Shown here one piece after another: positions 23,858 through 29,254 of a DNA stretch of 29,254 nucleotides. Every line of letters starts with the position of its first letter. Within the stretch, counting starts at the first letter, position 1. This DNA is from Coprobacillus sp. CAG:605 (GTDB taxonomy: Bacteria; Bacillota_I; Bacilli_A; RF39; UBA660): NCBI GenBank assembly GCA_000433255.1, contig HF998227.1, positions 1-29,254 of the forward strand, given 5' to 3'. Position numbers and translations under genes: made by a program. The notes beneath the pieces were generated by a model that had not been told where the DNA came from, searched no databases, and worked only from the letters and a program-made list of their open reading frames with translations.

Positions 23858-24213
23858 TATTTAAGAAAAGACAAATGCTGGTATTTTAAAATACTTGAGG
23901 AAAGTCCATGCTTACATAGTCCTGGAATGGCTATAGTGTTCGTGCTAGAGGAATAAATAACTCTAGGTAGCTTTTTGCTAACGGCTTTGAAATAACCTGT
24001 TAAATGGTTAGATTAGATATAAAAGTGCCAAAGAGACGAGATACTAGGGAAACTTAGTAGGTGGAACGAGGTAAACCCCGCGAGTAAGAAATCCAAAATT
24101 GGTGGGAGAGTCTTTACAAAGGAATCAAAACGGCGTAAAGGAGTTACTTAGGTAACTAGATAAATATTTGTCCCTACGTTGGTAGGACAGAACATGGCTT
24201 ACTTAGATCTTAT
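23858..24213 (+). ncRNA. rnpB: RNase P RNA, class B
   Basis: This is the catalytic RNA that trims the 5' leader of tRNA precursors. It has the universal core segments: 'GAGGAAAGTCCATGC' near the 5' end (23897-23911), 'GTGCCAAAGAGACGA', 'GGTGGAACGAGGTAAACCCC' and the 3' 'ACAGAACATGGCTTAC' (24187-24202). The order and spacing follow the class B molecule of B. subtilis. AATATTTAAG (23856-23865) can pair with CTTAGATCTT (24202-24211) as helix P1, which sets the ends to within a few nt. A T run at 24214-24222 probably ends transcription. Its place after gpsB is conserved in Bacilli. Confidence 0.96.
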
Positions 24214-24252
24214 TCTTTTTTTGTCCATAAAAACAAAAGGAAGTGAAATATC

Positions 24253-24729
24253 TTGAACGAAATAGGCTGTTTGCTTAAAAGTGCAAGAGAAACATCAGGT
24301 GTGTCTTTAGAAGAAGCGAGTGCTGATTTAAAAATAAGACCTGCCGTATTAAATAATATTGAAGAAGGTAATATGGGGTGTTTTAAAGATATATTTGAGT
24401 TAAAAGATTATATTAGGGAATATTCTAAGTATTTAGGAATGAATCCTGATAAAATGGTTGATGAATTTAATGAGTATATGTTTGAAGCAACATCAAAGAT
24501 ACCTGTTAAAGAAATCGAAAATCAAATTAAAGAAAAAAATAAAATGGAAGCTACTGGTGAAATTAGGATTATGAGTCCTTATACTGATAATAAGAGTAGA
24601 TATAAAACAAAGAATTATCTTTTATTATATTTATTAGTTATTGTTTTAGTAGCGTTGGTTATATTTTGGTCAGTAAAACAAATTACGATAGGAAATACAG
24701 TAACTACGATTGCTAGTTCTGTGAAATAG
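24253..24729 (+). CDS. rodZ: RodZ-like helix-turn-helix membrane protein
   Basis: RodZ links the MreB cytoskeleton to the elongation machinery. The 158-aa product has an N-terminal HTH of the RodZ type ('IGCLLKSARETSGVSLEEAS...ADLKIR'), a linker, and one membrane helix at about 121-141 with a short external tail. It is shorter than E. coli RodZ and lacks the external beta domain. The start is TTG 24253, about 8 nt after GGAAGTG. The order rodZ-pgsA is the same as in Bacillus (ymfM-pgsA). No mreB is in the window. Confidence 0.85.
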   Translation: MNEIGCLLKSARETSGVSLEEASADLKIRPAVLNNIEEGNMGCFKDIFELKDYIREYSKYLGMNPDKMVDEFNEYMFEATSKIPVKEIENQIKEKNKMEATGEIRIMSPYTDNKSRYKTKNYLLLYLLVIVLVALVIFWSVKQITIGNTVTTIASSVK

Positions 24730-24738
24730 GAGGGTATT

Positions 24739-25335
24739 ATGAATTTACCTAATAAAATTACAATATCTAGAATTATACTTGCTTTTATTATATTAATATT
24801 GATAGGAATGGATACTCATATTTTAGGGTTTAATTGGCCTGTTTATTTAATAGCGGGAAGAATTACTTTGAAGTTAAATTATATTATTGCGGGTGTTTTA
24901 TTTGTAATAGCTAGTTTAACAGATATGTTAGATGGTAAGATAGCTCGTAAATATAATATGGTTACTGATTTTGGAAAGGTAATGGATGCGATTGCTGATA
25001 AAGTTTTAGTTAATGGGTTACTTATATTACTTGCTTATAATAGAGATATTTCGGTAATTGTGCCGGTAGTTATTATTACTAGAGATATATTTGTAGATTC
25101 AATTAAAATGGTAAGTGGGTCAAAGGGCAAGGTTGTTGCGGCATCGATAGCAGGTAAGATTAAGACTGCTTGTATGATGGTAGGACTTACTTTAGTGTTA
25201 TTTAGTAATTTACCTTTTGAATTATTTGGTATTGGTGTTGGTCAAGGTTTAGTACTTTTGGCAACATGTATGTCGGTATATTCAGGTATTGAATATTTTA
25301 TGGTAAATAAGGAATTTGTTTTTGGTGATATGTAA
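24739..25335 (+). CDS. pgsA: CDP-diacylglycerol-glycerol-3-phosphate 3-phosphatidyltransferase
   Basis: PgsA makes phosphatidylglycerol phosphate, the committed step to phosphatidylglycerol. The CDP-alcohol phosphotransferase motif is complete: D-G-x2-A-R-x8-G-x3-D-x3-D within 'DGKIARKYNMVTDFGKVMD' plus the last Asp, at about residues 65-87. About six membrane helices and the 198-aa length fit the family. AGGAGGG overlaps the rodZ stop and sets the start. A terminator follows. Confidence 0.95.
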   Translation: MNLPNKITISRIILAFIILILIGMDTHILGFNWPVYLIAGRITLKLNYIIAGVLFVIASLTDMLDGKIARKYNMVTDFGKVMDAIADKVLVNGLLILLAYNRDISVIVPVVIITRDIFVDSIKMVSGSKGKVVAASIAGKIKTACMMVGLTLVLFSNLPFELFGIGVGQGLVLLATCMSVYSGIEYFMVNKEFVFGDM

Positions 25336-25340
25336 GTTGT

Positions 25341-25364
25341 AAGAAGGAATGTCTCCTTCTTTTT
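25341..25364 (+). terminator. Terminator after pgsA
   Basis: AAGAAGGA (25341-25348) pairs with TCCTTCTT (25354-25361) around a 5-nt loop, then T residues. Confidence 0.85.
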
Positions 25365-25367
25365 ATA

Positions 25368-25395
25368 TTGTAAATTTTTAGGGCTATGTTATAAT
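25368..25395 (+). promoter_or_regulatory. Upstream promoter of the secreted-protein/ABC unit
   Basis: TTGTAA at 25368-25373, a 16-bp spacer, and TATAAT at 25390-25395 with TGT in front. The box CTATGTTATAAT recurs at 25554-25565. Confidence 0.6.
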
Positions 25396-25537
25396 TTAAG
25401 AGGATATAGTACTTGGTACTTTGAAGAATAAGGAGTTTTGAGGCTATGGAAAGTAAATAAAAAATTTATGAGATGGTTATTAACTGCTTACTAGACTTGT
25501 TAAATATTGTATTTATGCATATTTTAATATAATATAA
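25396..25537 (+). other. Leader region with tiny open frames, no clear gene
   Basis: An AAGGAG site at 25430-25435 is followed by ATG 25446, opening a frame of only four codons, and by an 18-codon frame from TTG 25438 that is too close to the site. AGTAC/GTACT form a short inverted repeat near 25407-25420. No terminator is evident, so transcripts from 25395 could run into the next gene. Confidence 0.35.
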
Positions 25538-25565
25538 TTGAAATTATATTTAACTATGTTATAAT
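25538..25565 (+). promoter_or_regulatory. Proximal promoter of the secreted-protein/ABC unit
   Basis: TTGAAA at 25538-25543, 16 bp, then TATAAT at 25560-25565 with TGT in front (extended -10). Confidence 0.75.
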
Positions 25566-25596
25566 GAAATTGGGTAGACAATTAGTGGGAGGAAAT

Positions 25597-26052
25597 ATGA
25601 AAAAGAAAAAATTATTTAACAATATCGTTTTAGGTTTATCATTATTATTTGTTATTGGAGTTACTACAGCTAATGCTATTGATGGCTTTATGGGTTACGC
25701 TGGCGTAAAAGTCCCAGGATTTCATAAAGAAGTATCTGGTATTAATAATGTTAGAAAAGTAACGAATAGTAAGCAATATTATGAAAATATAGGGACAATT
25801 AATTTAACATCAGCTGCAAGAGAAGATATTGATGTAAGAGTTAAATGTGAAAGCGACAATGAATGCTTTTCGCTAACAAGTCTTTGGACGAAGATTTTAG
25901 ATAAAAATCGTTCTGAGCTTAAGTATGATAATCATATAACTAATTCTGGATTTACTGGCTCATATTCTATACATTTTAGAAGACCTAGCTATGGTCCAAC
26001 TTCTGCTAGTCATTCTGGTTCTTGGTATCTTGATGAAAAAATGATACCTTAA
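25597..26052 (+). CDS. Secreted 151-aa protein encoded with an ABC transporter, unknown
   Basis: ATG 25597 lies just after a GTGGGAGG site, and the product starts with a classic signal peptide: a basic start, a hydrophobic core and a cut predicted after 'TTANA'. The mature part of about 125 residues has two cysteines (in 'VKCESDNECFSL') that may pair, a Ser/Gly/His-rich end ('SASHSGSWYLDE') and no known catalytic motif. The plan recalls lactococcin-972-type or DUF2712-type exported proteins that also sit beside ABC transporter genes, but no family match can be proven by eye. An in-frame ATG at 25564 overlaps the -10 and is unlikely. Confidence 0.8.
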   Translation: MKKKKLFNNIVLGLSLLFVIGVTTANAIDGFMGYAGVKVPGFHKEVSGINNVRKVTNSKQYYENIGTINLTSAAREDIDVRVKCESDNECFSLTSLWTKILDKNRSELKYDNHITNSGFTGSYSIHFRRPSYGPTSASHSGSWYLDEKMIP

Positions 26053-26137
26053 TTATTAATAGGTAATGTAAATTTTTTAGTTAAATATTGTCTATCCCCC
26101 AATTTTTTGAAAAATTTAAAGCGAATGGAGTAAAATT

Positions 26138-27067
26138 ATGAAAAAGAAAATTATTAATTATCCAGCAATTATTATGTTTTTAATGATTGTTGTTGTAGGA
26201 ATTGGCTATTTGTTTTTTGACTACAAATATAATTATATAGATGATGTTAATTTAAATAAGTCATTGACTTTATATTGTCAAGTTGAAGCTAATGTTGAGA
26301 GTGATATGTGTCAAGATTTCTTTGCTAATGGGAGTCATTATTCTTCGACTGGTGATACATTAACGGTTTATCATTATATATTGGAATTTACACCACTTGG
26401 GTACTTAAATTTAATTTTGGTTGCTTTAGTTTCAATTATGGTACTATATAAAATTAGTAAAATATTTAATTGTGGTGAAGCAAAAACAATGTTAGTAAGA
26501 GAGTCTTACTTGAAATTTAAAAAGAATTTAGTAAAAGGTGCCTTTAAGTATGCATTAGTTATACCTATAGCATTTACTATTATCTTTATATTTTGTATGA
26601 TTGTGTGTAAAGGTAATTTTGATGCCAAAGAAACAATAAATGGATCAATTGCGTCTTTTCCAGAGATATATTTAAATATGGGTTGGAAATTTTTCTTTCT
26701 TCAAATTTTTAGTATTTTTATTATGACATTAATATATGCATTTATAAGTTTGATTTCGGCAAGAATAGTTAATAATTATTATGCTTCAATCGTTGTATCA
26801 TATCTAATATTTATGGTAATTGAAGTAATATCATATTGTGGCATTGGAATAATATTGTTGTTAAACGTTTTTAAGGTTGATGTTACAGATTGCTTTAATC
26901 TTATTAATCAATTTAATTTTTATAGAGCAGAAAATTTTTTGTTGTATATTGGAATAAGAATAGTTATTTTAATAAGTTTAGTTTTGATATTTAAATTAGT
27001 ATATAAAGATAAAGAAAGTTTTGTTAAATTTGTAGAAAAAGAAAGTGAGATTAGTCATGGAAATTAA
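26138..27067 (+). CDS. Polytopic membrane protein of the ABC unit
   Basis: The 309-aa protein has about six membrane helices. The first (about 9-27) is followed by an external loop of about 55 residues with two cysteines (about 47 and 58), then helices near 85-105, 137-157, 187-208, 217-240 and 270-290. The layout fits an ABC-2-type permease, but no diagnostic motif is visible. It overlaps the ATPase gene by 11 bp. A GGAG site is present 7 nt upstream of the ATG. Confidence 0.75.
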   Translation: MKKKIINYPAIIMFLMIVVVGIGYLFFDYKYNYIDDVNLNKSLTLYCQVEANVESDMCQDFFANGSHYSSTGDTLTVYHYILEFTPLGYLNLILVALVSIMVLYKISKIFNCGEAKTMLVRESYLKFKKNLVKGAFKYALVIPIAFTIIFIFCMIVCKGNFDAKETINGSIASFPEIYLNMGWKFFFLQIFSIFIMTLIYAFISLISARIVNNYYASIVVSYLIFMVIEVISYCGIGIILLLNVFKVDVTDCFNLINQFNFYRAENFLLYIGIRIVILISLVLIFKLVYKDKESFVKFVEKESEISHGN

Positions 27068-27692
27068 GTTAGAAAATGTTTCAAAAAGATTTAAAAATGA
27101 GAATGTTTTGAATGGAATATCTTATTCTTTTGAGAGTGGAAAAATTTATTCTATTGTAGGAAGAAATGGTTCGGGAAAAAGTGTTTTATTAAAAATTATT
27201 GCGGGATTATATCTTCAAGATAAAGGTAATGTATTATTTGATAATAAGAATTATAATATGATTAATGAAATTCCTGATAATTTAGGAATTGTTATTGAAC
27301 AGCCTTCATTTATTAATGATTTAACAGGGTTAGAAAATCTAAAGCTTTTGGCTTCTATTAGAAATGTAGCGACGGAAAGGGATATTGTTGAGTCTTTAGA
27401 AATAGTTAATTTAAAAGATGATATGAATAAAAAATATAGTAAGTATTCTCTTGGAATGAGGCAAAAATTAAGTATTGCTCAGGCAATTATGGAGCACCAA
27501 AAAGTAATTTTACTTGATGAACCATTTAATGGTATAGATAGACAATCAGTAGTGGCGATAAAAGAATATTTAAAAAAAGTAAAAAATGAAGATAAGTTGA
27601 TAATAATAACTACTCATATAATGGATGATGTTGTAGATTTAAGTGATGTTATGCTTTATATAGAGGATGGAATGTTAAATGAAAAAGATTAA
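27057..27692 (+). CDS. ABC transporter ATP-binding protein
   Basis: The 211-aa stand-alone ATPase has Walker A 'GRNGSGKS', a Q-loop in 'IVIEQPSF', signature 'YSLGMRQKLSIAQAI' (SLGMRQK is typical of the DrrA/BcrA/CcmA-like ABC-2 group), Walker B 'VILLDEPFNGID' and switch His in 'TTHIMDD'. All catalytic residues are intact. The start is placed at ATG 27057, 7 nt after GTGAG. It probably powers export or antibiotic-type resistance through the membrane proteins encoded on either side. Confidence 0.93.
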   Translation: MEIKLENVSKRFKNENVLNGISYSFESGKIYSIVGRNGSGKSVLLKIIAGLYLQDKGNVLFDNKNYNMINEIPDNLGIVIEQPSFINDLTGLENLKLLASIRNVATERDIVESLEIVNLKDDMNKKYSKYSLGMRQKLSIAQAIMEHQKVILLDEPFNGIDRQSVVAIKEYLKKVKNEDKLIIITTHIMDDVVDLSDVMLYIEDGMLNEKD

Positions 27693-28425
27693 AAATCTTT
27701 TAAACGTTTTTAGAAAAACATCATATTTTAAAATGTCTTTAATTGGCATGATTATGTTATCTTTTCTTTCAATTTCTTGTATTAATAAAAAAGATTTTTT
27801 CTTTAAAGCTATGCATGATACTTATGTTAATCCTTATTTTCTTACAGTGGTATTCTTGATTTTTATTTGCAACGCTATTTTTTTAGCTAAATTTTTTTTT
27901 AAAAATGCAGCTTATATTATAAGAAAAAAGAATTTAAGTAATTACTTAAAAACAATGAGTGCTTATAATCTAGTTATAGATTTATATTCATTTTTAATAT
28001 TATTGGGGTTCACTGCTATATGTGTATTTTTAAGAGTTAGTGCTAAAATAGATATTTTTGAAATATATAAGTATAATATTAACTATTTTGTTTATTTAGT
28101 ATTTTATTTTGTTAGGACATTTATTATTATATTCTTATTTACTAATATGATAAATTATATATTTTTATTGCCTAAGAAATATTATAATATTATTTATATA
28201 GTGATATGTGTTTTAGCGGTGGTGCTGGTTGTATATCCATATAATTATAGTGTAGTTACTTTAGGGGATTTTCATGTTTTTATAGGGTACTACTTAATTC
28301 CTTTGGAGTATTCTTCATTTTCGTTAGAATTGCTATTTTCAGTAGGAATTATTATAATTTTATATTCTTGTAATATAATTATAGATAATTTATTTGAAAA
28401 GTTTATTAGAGGTTATAATGTTTAG
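27679..28425 (+). CDS. Polytopic membrane protein of the ABC unit
   Basis: The 248-aa protein has about six hydrophobic helices separated by short Lys- and Tyr-rich loops, and no recognised motif. The ATG overlaps the ATPase stop by 14 bp and the next gene starts within its last 8 bp, so the two are almost surely translated together. It may be one half of a permease with its neighbour. Confidence 0.7.
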   Translation: MKKIKNLLNVFRKTSYFKMSLIGMIMLSFLSISCINKKDFFFKAMHDTYVNPYFLTVVFLIFICNAIFLAKFFFKNAAYIIRKKNLSNYLKTMSAYNLVIDLYSFLILLGFTAICVFLRVSAKIDIFEIYKYNINYFVYLVFYFVRTFIIIFLFTNMINYIFLLPKKYYNIIYIVICVLAVVLVVYPYNYSVVTLGDFHVFIGYYLIPLEYSSFSLELLFSVGIIIILYSCNIIIDNLFEKFIRGYNV

Positions 28426-29053
28426 ATTTTTAATATTACAGCAAAAAAGCTTTTATCAAAGATATTTGAAACTTTTTGTTTATTTTATTTTAACAATATC
28501 AATAATTATTTTTGGCCAATACATTTTAGAACCTAATTATAATATTTTTATGTTATTTTATGATTGTGTTGATTTTAAAGATTTAGATATATTTTTATTG
28601 ACTGCAAGATTAACCTTCCTTTGTTTTTTAATATATATTGCTTTCTTGAATTTAAAATTTATTTTGGAATATAGTTTTTCTTTATTAGTTTCACGAGCAA
28701 AAAAAGTTAGGATATTTTTAATGACCATGGTTGTTATTTTATTAAATGTTTTGATTATTAATTTTGTATGTTTCTTGAATTGGGGATTGTTTTCTTTGAT
28801 ATTTAATTTGAAAGTTAGCATTAATTTTGGATTATTGTTTAATAGTTTGGTTTATTGTTTTGCTATATGTATTGTATTATGTTTATTGGAGGTAAGTAGA
28901 AATAACTTTTTAGCTTTATTTGAATTTTTACTTGGCTATTTTTATTTAATAGCTGCTGGGCTTGAAAAGCTAATTATTATTAGTATTTTGATGGTTATTT
29001 ATTTAGGTGGTTGTAAAATACTAAAGAAAAAAATTGATAAGGGTATTTTGTGA
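28418..29053 (+). CDS. Polytopic membrane protein of the ABC unit, last gene
   Basis: The 211-aa protein has about six membrane helices, extreme Phe/Leu/Ile content and few charged residues except near 'SRAKKVR' between helices three and four. ATG 28418 overlaps the previous stop by 8 bp and follows AGAGG. The in-frame TTG at 28394 has no ribosome site. It resembles its upstream neighbour in size and plan. It ends at a terminator. Confidence 0.7.
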   Translation: MFRFLILQQKSFYQRYLKLFVYFILTISIIIFGQYILEPNYNIFMLFYDCVDFKDLDIFLLTARLTFLCFLIYIAFLNLKFILEYSFSLLVSRAKKVRIFLMTMVVILLNVLIINFVCFLNWGLFSLIFNLKVSINFGLLFNSLVYCFAICIVLCLLEVSRNNFLALFEFLLGYFYLIAAGLEKLIIISILMVIYLGGCKILKKKIDKGIL

Positions 29054-29077
29054 AGAAGATGATTTCTTCTTTTTTTA
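29052..29077 (+). terminator. Terminator after the ABC unit
   Basis: AAGAAGA (29053-29059) pairs with TCTTCTT (29065-29071), followed by T residues. It begins inside the stop codon. Confidence 0.75.
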
Positions 29078-29176
29078 TTGAGTTTTTGTTTATTTTATGT
29101 CAAAATTATGTAAAATTTGATATTTTTTGGCATTTTTTTGAAAAAGTTTGCCTGAGAAAAAAGAAAAACGACACTT

Positions 29177-29203
29177 TACCGGTAATAAATATTATTAGAG
29201 GGT
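29177..29203 (+). repeat. Conserved upstream element, copy 2
   Basis: It matches copy 1 at 15663-15689 with one difference in 26 bases and has the same A-rich AAGAAAA tract 9 nt upstream. Here it is 36 nt from a start codon. AGAGGG at 29197-29202 can also pair with CCCTCT at 29214-29219, a hairpin that copy 1 does not have. Confidence 0.65.
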
Positions 29204-29238
29204 GGTATTTAAGCCCTCTTCGGAAAGGAGGTGGGAAA

Positions 29239-29254
29239 ATGGCAAAAAATTTAT
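29239..29254 (+). CDS. Start of a gene cut by the window edge (MAKNL...)
   Basis: ATG 29239 follows a strong AAAGGAGGTGGG site and starts M-A-K-N-L. Only five codons are visible, so the product cannot be named. Confidence 0.6.

Noticed and set aside
15663..29203. The two conserved elements as ends of a mobile element
   Set aside because: They are direct copies in promoter positions; no transposase or integrase lies between them and the enclosed genes are core genes.
29198..29220. T-box-like GGGTGGTA followed by a GAGGG/CCCTC hairpin
   Set aside because: The antiterminator core TGGNACC is not kept (TGGTATT), and the 160-bp intergenic space shows no specifier stem or downstream terminator.
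1..29254. TGA read as tryptophan, as in Mollicutes
   Set aside because: TGA ends rlmN, mreC and the last membrane gene at proper points, and TGG is used for Trp throughout.
1..29254. CRISPR arrays and tRNA genes
   Set aside because: No regularly spaced repeats and no cloverleaf-like segments were seen on either strand.

Overview
The window is low-GC DNA (roughly 30% G+C by eye) with tightly packed genes, many 4-30 bp overlaps, strong AGGAGG-type ribosome binding sites and the standard code (TGA is a stop, TGG encodes Trp). It carries spoIIGA-sigE, spoIVFA-spoIVFB, recU-pbp1, gpsB-rnpB (class B RNase P RNA) and rodZ-pgsA. Together these point to an endospore-forming member of the Bacilli/Erysipelotrichia side of the Firmicutes, probably a gut lineage. 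A species cannot be named from the sequence alone.

Layout. 1-1040: 3' part of a large secreted or surface protein that ends in a C-type-lectin-like domain. A 100-bp segment near its end is 61% G+C and looks like the variable region of a diversity-generating retroelement (DGR). 1127-2552: spoIIGA-sigE, the mother-cell sigma factor and its processing protease. 2720-8075: a housekeeping and signalling operon (rlmN, PP2C phosphatase, PASTA kinase, rsgA, rpe, lipoprotein). 8114-8416 (minus): an orphan 100-aa gene. 8638-12844: a MarR repressor with a clear operator, and a heterodimeric ABC exporter. 12939-14943: three unknown membrane-protein genes, two of them divergent paralogues. 15002-15583: the ribosome-assembly GTPase engB/ysxC.

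15747-19113: a cluster matching the Bacillus spoIIB-maf-radC-mreBCD-minCD-spoIVFAB region but reduced: SPOR protein, radC, short mreC, short mreD, spoIVFA, spoIVFB, without maf, mreB or minCD. 19177-19842: an unknown membrane-anchored acidic protein. On the minus strand, 19903-23254 is recU plus a class A penicillin-binding protein with added C-terminal beta domains. 23531-25335: gpsB, rnpB, rodZ, pgsA. 25597-29053: a five-gene unit encoding a secreted 151-aa protein, an ABC ATPase and three polytopic membrane proteins. The window closes at the start of another gene (29239).

Functionally, much of the window concerns the envelope and its remodelling in growth and sporulation: peptidoglycan synthesis (PBP1, GpsB, MreC/D, RodZ), its sensing (PASTA kinase and phosphatase), phospholipid synthesis (PgsA) and the sigma-E and sigma-K activation machinery. 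The least explained parts are the putative DGR target, the 25.6-29.1 kb secreted-protein/ABC unit, the three-gene membrane operon, and a conserved promoter-region element present at both 15663 and 29177.
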